DNA of 64,000 bases from Streptomyces sp. ISL-98 (GTDB lineage: Bacteria; Actinomycetota; Actinomycetes; Streptomycetales; Streptomycetaceae), in assembly GCF_018614055.1 (NCBI RefSeq), contig NZ_JAGGPB010000032.1, positions 115,254 through 179,253 on the forward strand, in the 5' to 3' direction. Shown here in pieces: positions 17,326 through 25,618 of the stretch. The notes below the pieces were generated by a model. It saw only the letters and a program-made list of their open reading frames with translations. It ran no database searches and was not told the origin of the DNA. Both the position numbers and the translations under genes were made by a program. The stretch's first letter is position 1. Each line of letters starts with the position of its first letter.

Positions 17326-17727
17326 ATGGCAGCGAAAAAGTCCGAGCGAGCGCTCGTCGATGAGTGGCGCGGCATCCTCGCGCTGCATGCCAGCACGCTC
17401 TGCGAGCTCGACCGCGAGCTGCACCAGCACGGCCTCGGCGCGAGCGACTTCGAGGTGCTGGACGTACTGGCGGAAGGGACCGCCGAGGACGGCAGCGGTG
17501 CGTACCGCGTCCAGGAACTGGCGTCCCGTGTCCACCTGAGCCAGAGTGCGCTGTCCCGGCTCATCGGCCGGCTGGAGAAGGACGGCCTGGTGCATCGCGG
17601 AATGTGCAGCGAGGACCGCCGGGGAGTGCGGGTGGTGCTCACGGACGCGGGCCGGGCGCGCTATGCGGAGGTCAAGCCGCTCCAGCGCGCGGTGCTCGCG
17701 CGGATGCTGGCGGACCGGCCCGCGTAA
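17326..17727 (+). CDS. MarR family transcriptional regulator
   Basis: This 133-residue protein has a winged helix-turn-helix at about 55-110, with RVQELASRVHLSQSALSRLIGRLEKDGLV as recognition region and the wing SEDRRGVRVVLTDAGR. The ATG at 17326 is chosen because MAAKKSERALVDEWRGIL is the family-like N-terminus and a TACCGT box precedes it. It is divergent from the DHA2 exporter gene and very likely represses it. Confidence 0.9.
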   Translation: MAAKKSERALVDEWRGILALHASTLCELDRELHQHGLGASDFEVLDVLAEGTAEDGSGAYRVQELASRVHLSQSALSRLIGRLEKDGLVHRGMCSEDRRGVRVVLTDAGRARYAEVKPLQRAVLARMLADRPA

Positions 17728-17792
17728 CGCCAAGGGCTACGTCGTTACGTCGATACGTCGTCATGTGGCTTCGACACTTCGACGCTACGTCG

Positions 17793-18539
17793 CTACGACC
17801 AGGTGACGGACGACTTCTCCCGCCACAGCTGAGCGAGCGTGGCGTCACCGGACAGCGTGATCGCGGACAGCGGCAGCCGGTTCCAGAGGGCCAGGTAGAG
17901 CCTCTCGGCAGGACCGCTCAACTCGCAGTCCGCAGGCCCTTCTCCGGTACGTTCCGTCTGCGGAGGCCCGTCGGGCGAGAGCCGGACCGTCCACACATCG
18001 CCGGCGTCTGTTGCCCGTACGCGCACAACTCGCGGCACATCCGTGCGTACCCGGCTCTTCCCGCGGGCGTGGAACGCGCGCAGCAGTTCGTCGATGCCGT
18101 CCACGGCGAACTCCGGCCGCAGCGGCGAAAGTCCGGCACCGAGCGCCGACTCGGCGTCCGCTCGGTGGACCGCCGTCTCGTGCGCCTGCCGCCGTGCCCA
18201 GAAGGCGAGCGGCGACGGCGCGGGCAGGAAGGTCCAGCACTCCAGGTCCTTGGGCGCAGTGCTCAGCGCGGCCACCAGCAGGGCGTGGCCCTCGCGGAAC
18301 CAGCCGAGCAGCGCATCCCCGTCCAGGTCCGGCTCGCCCTCGTCGGGGTGGTACGCCGTGTGTCCCGCCGTGACGTACGCCGCCGCCCACCGGTGGACCA
18401 TGCCGGTGTGCCGCAGCAGATTCCGCACCTGCCAGCCGGGGCAGGTGGGCACTTCGGCGCCGGGTCCCGCGGTTTCGGCGGCAGCGGCCAGCAACTTGGC
18501 CTCGCGGTCGAGGCAGTTGACGAGCTCGGAGATCTCCAT
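17793..18539 (-). CDS. Maleylpyruvate isomerase family mycothiol-dependent protein
   Basis: This 248-residue protein belongs to the DinB-like mycothiol-dependent maleylpyruvate isomerase group. The N-terminal domain contains the metal histidines in LLRHTGMVHRWAAAYV and in HETAVHRADAE, and the C-terminal domain is an MDMPI-C type fold (DVWTVRLSPDGP). Such proteins use mycothiol, the actinobacterial thiol, for isomerase or S-transferase reactions; the substrate is unknown. The ATG has no ribosome site and a CACAAT hexamer seven bases upstream. It starts 60 bases after the large RNA-repair-like gene on the same strand. Confidence 0.83.
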   Translation of the reverse strand: MEISELVNCLDREAKLLAAAAETAGPGAEVPTCPGWQVRNLLRHTGMVHRWAAAYVTAGHTAYHPDEGEPDLDGDALLGWFREGHALLVAALSTAPKDLECWTFLPAPSPLAFWARRQAHETAVHRADAESALGAGLSPLRPEFAVDGIDELLRAFHARGKSRVRTDVPRVVRVRATDAGDVWTVRLSPDGPPQTERTGEGPADCELSGPAERLYLALWNRLPLSAITLSGDATLAQLWREKSSVTWS

Positions 18540-18598
18540 GCGGGCGATTGTGCCAAACGTGTCTCCGGGACGCCGATCCGACGTCATCGGATCAGGAG

Positions 18599-21463
18599 TC
18601 ATCGGAGCGTGGGTACGGCGCCGCCTTCCGCCCATTCGATCTCGACCCCGGGCAGGCCCTTGAGCCATCCGGCGGCCAGGTCGGCGAGTTGGGGTGCGTC
18701 CGGGGGTGTGTGGCCGAGGCCGATCGCGTAGCGAGCCGAGCCCGGTGCGGTCTCGAAGGGGCGGGGCCAGGCGCGGGCGTCCGGCGAGCCCGCTTGTCCC
18801 AGGGTGGTGAGCAGTGCCCAGAGGTGGCCCAGGATGACCTCGACGTCTTCGTCCGCCTCTGTTCGTACGGTCTCTGTTCGTACGGTCAAGATCGCCCAGG
18901 CCGCGTGGCGCCGGTGGAGAGGCGGTGGCGAGAGGAGTTCCGGCCAGGGGTCGGTGCCGGTCCGGGCCGCCGACTCCACGGTCTCCCACGCCTGGTAGAG
19001 CTCCTGGGTCAGCAGTTCCCGTCCGCCGGTGCCGAGTTGTCCGGTGCAGCTCCGGACGGGCGCGGTCGGGGTCATGATCGAGACGGGTGCCGCGGATGTA
19101 CTGATGTGGGCTGAGAGAGCCACTGGTTCGCGCCAGTCCCAGGCGGCCCAGGTGGAGAAGAAGCGCCGGAGCAGGTCGGCGGCCGGAAGGTGCCCGGCCT
19201 CCCGAGCCGTGCGTGCCGCCAGTACGGCCCAGGCCAGGCCCGGCAGTCCGCCGAAGGGGGCCGAGTCCAGGCCGCGTGCCCGGGCCCAGGCCTTCACCTC
19301 CCTGGCCAGCCGGGCGAATGCGTCGAGGTTGCCGCCGGTCGCGGTGAGCACGGCAGCCGCGTCGCTGACCGCGCTCAAGGCGATCGCGGCTGCGTCACCG
19401 AGCTCGGTGCGGCGGTCTACCGCCTCGGCAGGGGCGAGATTTCCGGTGCCGACGACCACGAGGTCGACGTCCAGGCCGTCGACGCGCAGCCGCAGACCCG
19501 GCACTTCGGCACCGGGCACCTGCTGTACCCGACGTACCCGGGTGGCGCCGGGCAGTACCGCCGCCACCCGCGCCTGGATCTCCACGACGTCGACGGTGCC
19601 CGGCAGCGCCGCCACCAGGTTCAGGTCCGCGTCGGCGAGGGCGCAGCCCATGCGGCGCGATCCGGTGACGTACACGATTCCTTCGGCCAGTGCCTCGGAG
19701 ACGCACTGCGCGACCTGCTCTGCCGTCCCTGTCCCCGGACCGGCCTCTGTTGCGGGCGTTGTTACGGGCTCCTCCGTGCCGGGCTCGGACAGCCAGCGCA
19801 CCTCGCCCGTCCCCAGGGCGATCGTCGCCCGTGGCCGCATTGGCTCCCCGCCCCGGCGGGAGAGCAGGACCAGCTCCCCGACGTACGCCGACATGCTGCC
19901 CAGCAGGGCGGCACACTCGGTGGCGAGCCGTCGTGGCTCCCGGCTCCGTCCGAGGGACAGATGAGGGGTGAATCTCCCGGCACGGCCCCGGCAACGGGGG
20001 AACCGTTCCTCCAGTGCGCGCTGCAACTCCGCCCACGGCGTCGCGTCGGCCGCCGCCGGGTCGAGCCAGACGGTGGAGTACTCCCGGTGCTTGAAGGTGC
20101 GTACGCCTGCGAGGCGGGCGGCGAACGGGGCCGTCTCAGCCGCTGCGGCGGAGAGCAGCGGGGCAGCCTGCTCGAAGTCGGACTCCGGCACAAAGCCGAA
20201 GAGCAGGTTCACATGTGGTGGCCAGCGGCGGATCTGCGGGTCGTGTTCCTCGCGGATGCTCTGGATGGGCGGCCAGAGCTCCGCCGAGGGCATCCATGCC
20301 ACCGCTGTGCGGGGCGTCGGTGAAACGTCGAAGACACCTGGGATCTCGGGCCCGGCGCGTACGGCCAGATCCACCTCCACGCCGTAGTGGTCCGACACGA
20401 ACTGCCCCTCCGGGCTCGGCGACACGCCCCGCAGGACCGCCCCGGTCGCCCGCAGCGTTCCCCCGTCCCGCAGGAGTACCCGGTCCAGCCGGGCCGCCCG
20501 GCCGGACAGTGAGGAGAGCGCGGCCAGCGGGTTGACGCGCGGGTCGAAGGTGGGCGCCGCATCAGCGGCCCCGTGCACCTCGGTCCAGGCGTCGAGCAGG
20601 CCGAGCACACGGGCCGGTCCGTCCCGGTGCTCGTTGAGGTCGCCCAGCAGGATCACATCGCCTCCGACGGCGGCCAGTCCCTCGGCGAGCCGGGTCAGTT
20701 CGGCCTCCCGCCGGACGCGACCGTCGGTGGAGTGGTCGCTGGACAGATGGGTGGTGACCAGCACCAGCGGCCCTGCGGCGGTCTCGACGGTGACGGCGAC
20801 AGCGGCCTTGTGCGGGCCGAGCTCGTGCCACGCCGTTTCGCGTACGGGCAGTCGGCTGAGCACCAGCAGCCCGCCTTCTTCCACGTCCTCCCCTTCGGGG
20901 CCCGTGGACACGGTGTAGCCGTCGCGGACCCAGCGGGCCCGCAGTAGCATGGCGAGCAGTTCGGTCTCGACCTCCTGCAGCGCGATGACGTCCGCATCGG
21001 CGTGTTCCAGGGCGTCCAGCAGCAGCGGCCTGCGCCGGGCGGTGTCGATACGGTCGCTGTCGTACCGGTCCCACAGGGTGTTCCAGGTCAGTACGCGCAG
21101 ACGCTCGGCCCGCGCTGCGCCGGGTGCGCGGTCGCGGTCCGCGGGGCGCCATCCGGCCGCCGGGTCCCATGCGTACGGCGTTCCGGCCGTGAAGAACGGT
21201 CCCAGCAGGCGACGCGGATACCGTGCCCGGCCCGCCTGTGAGGCATCGATCCGGTCCACACCGGTGGCCCGGTCCCAGACCACCTCGCCGTCCGCCTCTA
21301 CGAACACCACCCGGTGCCACGGGATGTCACCGCCCGGTACGAAGGAGGGCAGCGGCATCGGCTCGACCGCTGCCCCGCGCTGGCTGATCCCCAGAACGAA
21401 CCGGGCCGGGTCGAACCGCGGGTCCCACAGGACCTGGTGGTAGATCTCCTCGCTCGTACGCAT
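18599..21463 (-). CDS. Four-domain RNA-end-processing enzyme: MJ1316 + EEP + 2H + poly(A) polymerase
   Basis: This 954-residue protein has four domains. Residues 5-85 resemble the MJ1316/DUF504 RNA-end recognition domain (VLWDPRFDP, IPWHRVVFVE). Residues 120-368 are an endonuclease/exonuclease/phosphatase domain with LTWNTLWDR, E164 in LQEVE, H239, D275/N277 in GDLNEH and D358-H359 in SDHYG. Residues 380-560 are a 2H phosphoesterase with HVNL at 417 and HLSLG at 501. Residues 578-954 resemble a eukaryote-type poly(A) polymerase: GSRRMGC at 601, D613, D667, then GLAWAVL and FFSTWAAWDW. The second catalytic acid position is N615. The ATG at 21463 has GGAGG six bases upstream. A role in RNA end cleaning and tailing is inferred. 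Confidence 0.88.
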   Translation of the reverse strand: MRTSEEIYHQVLWDPRFDPARFVLGISQRGAAVEPMPLPSFVPGGDIPWHRVVFVEADGEVVWDRATGVDRIDASQAGRARYPRRLLGPFFTAGTPYAWDPAAGWRPADRDRAPGAARAERLRVLTWNTLWDRYDSDRIDTARRRPLLLDALEHADADVIALQEVETELLAMLLRARWVRDGYTVSTGPEGEDVEEGGLLVLSRLPVRETAWHELGPHKAAVAVTVETAAGPLVLVTTHLSSDHSTDGRVRREAELTRLAEGLAAVGGDVILLGDLNEHRDGPARVLGLLDAWTEVHGAADAAPTFDPRVNPLAALSSLSGRAARLDRVLLRDGGTLRATGAVLRGVSPSPEGQFVSDHYGVEVDLAVRAGPEIPGVFDVSPTPRTAVAWMPSAELWPPIQSIREEHDPQIRRWPPHVNLLFGFVPESDFEQAAPLLSAAAAETAPFAARLAGVRTFKHREYSTVWLDPAAADATPWAELQRALEERFPRCRGRAGRFTPHLSLGRSREPRRLATECAALLGSMSAYVGELVLLSRRGGEPMRPRATIALGTGEVRWLSEPGTEEPVTTPATEAGPGTGTAEQVAQCVSEALAEGIVYVTGSRRMGCALADADLNLVAALPGTVDVVEIQARVAAVLPGATRVRRVQQVPGAEVPGLRLRVDGLDVDLVVVGTGNLAPAEAVDRRTELGDAAAIALSAVSDAAAVLTATGGNLDAFARLAREVKAWARARGLDSAPFGGLPGLAWAVLAARTAREAGHLPAADLLRRFFSTWAAWDWREPVALSAHISTSAAPVSIMTPTAPVRSCTGQLGTGGRELLTQELYQAWETVESAARTGTDPWPELLSPPPLHRRHAAWAILTVRTETVRTEADEDVEVILGHLWALLTTLGQAGSPDARAWPRPFETAPGSARYAIGLGHTPPDAPQLADLAAGWLKGLPGVEIEWAEGGAVPTLR

Positions 21464-21561
21464 GGCGCCTCCGGACGTGGGGTCCAAGACCATGGTCCCG
21501 CCACTGGCCGGCGCGATGTCGAGCTGTCGTGATCAGCTGAGCGATTGCAGACGACCGGTGG

Positions 21562-21912
21562 TCAGGCGCCCTGCGGATGGGCAGGGCGTGCGGCGCCGCC
21601 GCGGATCAGTCGGACGAACCAGCCGAGGGCGAACGACTGGATCAGTACGGAGAGCACCAGGGCGACGTACACGAACCAGGTGGACTCGTTCACGGCCTCC
21701 CCGAGCAGATCGCCGCCGATGAAGAACGCGAACACGGTGGGCGCACTGAGCAGGAACAGCCACACCCCGGCGAGCGAGGCGTCCTCGTGCGTGACGAAGA
21801 GCGTGTCGATCGTGACGAGCACCGCCGTCACCGCGACCACGCCGAGGTACGCAAGCGAGGCGGGATTGCGGAACGTCAGTCGCGCGATGCTGCGCAGCCG
21901 TCGAGCGGTCAT
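21562..21912 (-). CDS. Small membrane protein, SCO4225-like
   Basis: This 116-residue protein has three predicted membrane segments (about 22-40, 48-68 and 78-98) and the sequence TIDTLFVTHEDASLAGVWLF that I associate with the Streptomyces SCO4225 family. Function is unknown. The ATG at 21912 is preceded by GGGGAGACGACC. It lies between two genes on the same strand (MFS transporter upstream, RNA-repair-like gene downstream). Confidence 0.72.
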   Translation of the reverse strand: MTARRLRSIARLTFRNPASLAYLGVVAVTAVLVTIDTLFVTHEDASLAGVWLFLLSAPTVFAFFIGGDLLGEAVNESTWFVYVALVLSVLIQSFALGWFVRLIRGGAARPAHPQGA

Positions 21913-21983
21913 GGTCGTCTCCCCATTCGGTCTGGTGCCTTCATGGTGCGGCCCGTGATCCGGCCGCGCCTGAGTACGCCTAC

Positions 21984-23204
21984 TCAGGCGGGCGGGGCGG
22001 AGGACGCGTTCCGCGCCGAGTACCCCAGCAGCGCGGCAGCGGCAGCCAGTAGCGCCACCGTCGTCAGGGCGACGGGCAGCGAGAACCAGTCGGCGAGGAA
22101 TCCGATGGCGGGTGGCCCGACGAGCATGCCGCCGTAACCGAGGGTGGATGCCGCGGCCACCCCGCTCGGCCCGGCCAGTGCGCCAGCCCTGGCAACCGCC
22201 ACGGGGAAGATGTTCGCCAGGCCGAGTCCGGTGACGGCGAAGCCGGACAGCGCGAGCCAGGTCGTGGGCGCGAGCGCGCCGAGCAGCATTCCGGCGGATG
22301 CGAGTGATCCGCCCGCCACGAGAGTGCGGGTCTGGCCGAGCCGCTCCAGAAGGGTGGTGCCGCTCAGCCGGCCCGCCGCCATGGCCAGCGCGAAGAGGGA
22401 GTAGCCGGCCGCTGCGATGCCGGGGTGGGCGTGGAGGTCCTGCTGGAGATGGAGGGTACCCCATTCGGCGAGGGCCCCTTCGCCGTACGCCGTGCACAGC
22501 GCGATCACCCCGAACAGCGCGACGATCTTGCGGGTCTTTCCGGAGAGCGGTCCGCTCCTGGCCGCCGCCTCAGTACGTTCGGGGACGGGCGCCCGGTGGC
22601 GCAGCAGCGTGGGACCTGCCGCGGCCGTGACGACAAGCCCGATGCCGGTCAGTGCCAACAGGTGCGTGGTGGCGGACACTTCGGCCGCGACCAGGCCGCC
22701 GAGCCCGGCACCGGTCATGCCGCCGAAGCTGAAGGCGGCGTGGAAACTCGGCATTACGGGTCGCCGCATCGCCGCGACCAGATCGACCGCGGCACTGTTC
22801 ATCGCGACGTTGATGCCGCCGTACGCGGCTCCGAAGACCAGCAGCACCAGGCCGAGCGCGAGCGTCGAATGCGTCTGTGCGGGCAGCGCGATGCTCAGCG
22901 ACAGCAGTACGCCGCAGGCCACGGTCACCGGATGGCTGCCGAAGCGCCGGCAGAGCCGCCCGGTGAGCACCATCGTGATCACCGCGCCGCCGGAGACGCC
23001 GAGGAGGGCGAGGCCGAGGTCGCTCGCCGAGGCCCCGGTCTGCTCCTTAATGGCGGGGATACGGACCACCCACCCGGCGAAGAGGAAGCCGTCGAGGGCG
23101 AAGAACACGGTCAGTGCGGTACGGAGGCGGGACAGGGAGGCTGCGGCGGGGTTTCCGCGCTTGTTCCCCGGGGCGGTCGCGGTTACTTTGTTTAGTAGCG
23201 GCAC
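21984..23204 (-). CDS. MFS transporter (12-helix, YbjJ/FucP-like)
   Basis: This 406-residue membrane protein has about 12 helices and segments such as FAGWVVRIPAIKEQTGAS, VFGAAYGGINVAMNSAAVDL and a central basic loop, as in YbjJ-like sugar-type major facilitators. I start it at GTG 23204, six bases after a TATGCT box whose -35 (TTGTAC) is 18 bases away, so the mRNA is probably leaderless; an upstream TTG at 23240 would lie inside the -35 box. It is divergent from a ROK regulator, which suggests sugar transport under ROK control. Confidence 0.85.
   Translation of the reverse strand: MPLLNKVTATAPGNKRGNPAAASLSRLRTALTVFFALDGFLFAGWVVRIPAIKEQTGASASDLGLALLGVSGGAVITMVLTGRLCRRFGSHPVTVACGVLLSLSIALPAQTHSTLALGLVLLVFGAAYGGINVAMNSAAVDLVAAMRRPVMPSFHAAFSFGGMTGAGLGGLVAAEVSATTHLLALTGIGLVVTAAAGPTLLRHRAPVPERTEAAARSGPLSGKTRKIVALFGVIALCTAYGEGALAEWGTLHLQQDLHAHPGIAAAGYSLFALAMAAGRLSGTTLLERLGQTRTLVAGGSLASAGMLLGALAPTTWLALSGFAVTGLGLANIFPVAVARAGALAGPSGVAAASTLGYGGMLVGPPAIGFLADWFSLPVALTTVALLAAAAALLGYSARNASSAPPA
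23183..23198. promoter_or_regulatory. Candidate ROK operator inside the MFS 5' end
   Basis: The AT-rich sequence TTACTTTGTTTAGTAG stands out from the surrounding GC-rich DNA and resembles the GTTTA/TAAAC-type sites of NagC/XylR ROK repressors. It overlaps codons 3-7 of the MFS gene, just after the predicted transcription start, where a bound repressor would act as a roadblock. Confidence 0.4.
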
Positions 23205-23210
23205 AAACTC

Positions 23211-23240
23211 AGCATAGGGGCCGCGCCCGGATCCGTACAA
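23211..23240 (-). promoter_or_regulatory. Promoter of the MFS gene (leaderless)
   Basis: On the minus strand TTGTAC (23235-23240) and TATGCT (23211-23216) are separated by 18 bases, close to the SigA-type consensus. The GTG at 23204 begins six bases after the -10 box, which places the start codon at the expected first transcribed base. Confidence 0.55.
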
Positions 23241-23311
23241 GCAGGCTGGCCACCGGCCCGGAGACGGAGCCGGACCCGGACGATCTTCGAAGACATGGGA
23301 GACTCGCCCCC

Positions 23312-24526
23312 ATGAACGGCAAGGCGACCACCGTCAAAACAAAGCTGGAGAGAGGCCGGAGCGCTCTCGGGCCTGCTCTGGAACTGGTGCATACGGGCCG
23401 GGCGCCCACCCGTGCCGTCCTCACCGCGGAGCTTGGCGTCACCAGGGCCACCGCCGGTGCGGTGGCCGCCGAGCTGGAGGCCCTCGGACTGATCCAGGTC
23501 GACTCCCGGCCGGGAGCTGCGGCCGGTTCGCAGGGCCGTCCTTCGCACCGGCTGGCCGTCAAGGACTCGGGCCCCGTCGTCCTCGCCGCCCAGGTGCACG
23601 CCGACGGCTTCCGGGCGGCGCTCGTCGGCCTCGGCGGGCGCATCGTCGCGACCGCGCCCGGCTGCCTGACGGTGTCCGCCGACCCGGCGCAGGTGATCGG
23701 CGCGGTGGTCGAGGCGGGCGCCGGGCTGCTGCGCGAGACCGGACTGCGCTGCGTGGGCGCGGGCCTCGCCGTGCCGTCGGCGGTCGCGGAACCGGACGGC
23801 ACGGCCCTCAACCCCCTGCACCTCGCGTGGCCCGCCGGCGCCCCGGTCTGCGACATCTTCGCCGAGCAGGTACGCGCCGCCGGCCTCGCGGGCCCCGCCT
23901 TCACCGGCAACGATGTCAACCTCGCCGCACTCGCCGAGCACCGCCACGGCGCGGGACGCGGCGCCCAGCACCTGCTCTGCGTCGCCACCGGGCACCGCGG
24001 CGTCGGCGGCGCACTGGTCATCGACGGCCGCCTGCACACCGGCAGTTCGGGCCTCGCCCTCGAAGTCGGCCACCTCACGGTCAACCCCGAAGGACGCCCC
24101 TGCTACTGCGGAGGCCGAGGCTGCCTCGACGTGGAGGCCGACCCGCTCGCCTTCCTCACGGCGGCGGGCCGCACCCCGGGACCCGAGGTCTCGCTGCTCC
24201 AGCAGTCCCGCGACCTGCTGCGCGAGGAATACGACGACCCGACGATCCGTACCGCGGCCGAGGAACTGATCGACCGCCTCGGCCTGGGCCTCGCAGGCCT
24301 GGTGAACATCCTCAACCCCGACCGCATCATCCTCGGCGGCCTCCACCGCGCACTGCTGGACGCCGACCCGGTGCGGCTGCGCGCCGTCGTGGCGGACCGA
24401 AGCCTGTGGGGGAGGAGCGGCGGCGTACCGATTCTGCCGTGCACACTGGACCACAACAGCCTGGTGGGCGCGGCCGAGTTGGCGTGGCAGCCGGTGCTGG
24501 ACGACCCGCTGGCCGCACTGGCATGA
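23312..24526 (+). CDS. ROK family transcriptional repressor
   Basis: This 404-residue protein has an N-terminal winged helix (PTRAVLTAELGVTRATAGAVAAELEALGLI at about 30-60) and a ROK sugar-binding domain with the zinc motif CYCGGRGCLD and ILNPDRIILGG near the C-terminus. It therefore looks like a regulator, not a kinase. The ATG at 23312 is preceded by GAGACT at seven bases and no ribosome site. It is divergent from the MFS gene and its stop overlaps the next gene by four bases (ATGA). It probably controls the transporter through the site at 23183-23198. Confidence 0.9.
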   Translation: MNGKATTVKTKLERGRSALGPALELVHTGRAPTRAVLTAELGVTRATAGAVAAELEALGLIQVDSRPGAAAGSQGRPSHRLAVKDSGPVVLAAQVHADGFRAALVGLGGRIVATAPGCLTVSADPAQVIGAVVEAGAGLLRETGLRCVGAGLAVPSAVAEPDGTALNPLHLAWPAGAPVCDIFAEQVRAAGLAGPAFTGNDVNLAALAEHRHGAGRGAQHLLCVATGHRGVGGALVIDGRLHTGSSGLALEVGHLTVNPEGRPCYCGGRGCLDVEADPLAFLTAAGRTPGPEVSLLQQSRDLLREEYDDPTIRTAAEELIDRLGLGLAGLVNILNPDRIILGGLHRALLDADPVRLRAVVADRSLWGRSGGVPILPCTLDHNSLVGAAELAWQPVLDDPLAALA

Positions 24527-25401
24527 CCGGCATGTACCCGCCCATCGAGCCGTACGACGAGGGAATGCTCGACGTAGGCCACGGCAGCCTCATCCACTGG
24601 GAGGTCTGCGGCAACCCGGCGGGCAAGCCCGCGCTTGTCGTCCACGGTGGCCCGGGTTCGGGCTGCGGACCCGGCGTACGCCGCTACTTCGACCCGGACC
24701 GCTACCGCACCGTCCTCTTCGACCAGCGAGGATGCGGCCGCAGTACGCCACACGCCAGTGACCCCGTGACGGACCTGACCAACAACACCACCCACCACCT
24801 GGTCCGCGACATGGAGCAGTTGAGGGACCATCTGGCCATCGACCGCTGGCTGCTGTTCGGCGGCTCGTGGGGCTCCACGCTGATCCTCGCCTACGCGGAA
24901 CGCCACCCGGACCGTGTATCCGAAATCGTCATTTCCGGTGTCACCACGACCCGCCGCTCCGAGATCGACTGGCTGTACGGGGGCGTTGCCCGCTTCTTCC
25001 CCGAGGCGTGGGAGCGGTTCAGGGCCGGGGTACCCGAGAAGGACCGCGACGGTGATCTCATCGCGGCCTACGCACGACTCGTCTCGCACCCGGACCCGGA
25101 CGTACGGGCGAAGGCCACCGCCGCCCGCCTCGCCCTGGTCCGTATCGCCTCCCACTACTTCTCCCACGGCGCCTGGCTGGAGGAGGGCGAACTGCTGCGC
25201 GAAGCCGGACGACTGTCCGCGATCCCCGGCGTACTGATCCACGGTCGCCACGACCTGAGCAGCCCGCACGGCACGGCCTGGGAACTCGCCCGGGCCTGGC
25301 CCGGCGCGGAGTTGGTGGTGGTCGACGACGCGGGCCACAAGGGCAGCGAGTCGATGCGCGAACTGGAGCTCGCCGCGCTCAACCGCTTTGCACGTTCCTG
25401 A
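24523..25401 (+). CDS. pip: Proline iminopeptidase-like alpha/beta hydrolase
   Basis: This 292-residue protein has the S33 family start (PIEPYDEGMLDVG..IHWEVCGNP), the oxyanion motif HGGPGSG, the nucleophile motif GGSWGSTLAL-like GGSWGST, the acid in HGRHDLSSP and a final His in DDAGHKG. It should remove N-terminal proline from peptides. It is 20-30 residues shorter than the usual 310-325: the cap segment with W-x-x-WE that normally precedes the HYF motif is missing after HPDPDVRAKATAAR, without any frameshift. The ATG overlaps the stop of the ROK gene. Activity on proline substrates may be changed. Confidence 0.85.
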   Translation: MTGMYPPIEPYDEGMLDVGHGSLIHWEVCGNPAGKPALVVHGGPGSGCGPGVRRYFDPDRYRTVLFDQRGCGRSTPHASDPVTDLTNNTTHHLVRDMEQLRDHLAIDRWLLFGGSWGSTLILAYAERHPDRVSEIVISGVTTTRRSEIDWLYGGVARFFPEAWERFRAGVPEKDRDGDLIAAYARLVSHPDPDVRAKATAARLALVRIASHYFSHGAWLEEGELLREAGRLSAIPGVLIHGRHDLSSPHGTAWELARAWPGAELVVVDDAGHKGSESMRELELAALNRFARS

Positions 25402-25477
25402 ACGCGAGTCGGACAGCTTCAGTGCCGTAGCCGGCACCCCAGGCATCCGGGCGCCTAATGTGCCGGCTGTGCGTCTC

Positions 25478-25618
25478 TCAGCCCTGGACAGCGTTGATCA
25501 CTGCCGCCAGAGCACTGACCAAAGCCGCGAGAGCCGTTATGCCCGCCAGCCACAGATTGACCCGCCGGTGGTTGTTGTCATTGCGCTCGCCTCCAGGAGG
25601 GCTATCGGTATGTGTCAC
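25478..25618 (-). CDS. Putative 46-residue single-helix membrane peptide
   Basis: A GTG at 25618 opens a 46-codon frame ending in TGA. The product begins MTHTDSPPGGERNDNNHRR and continues with a hydrophobic helix (VNLWLAGITALAALVSALAA) ending in VINAVQG. GAAGGA lies seven bases before the GTG, a good ribosome site. The polar, charged head followed by one membrane helix is a common pattern for small membrane peptides. Family and function are unknown. Confidence 0.45.
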   Translation of the reverse strand: MTHTDSPPGGERNDNNHRRVNLWLAGITALAALVSALAAVINAVQG

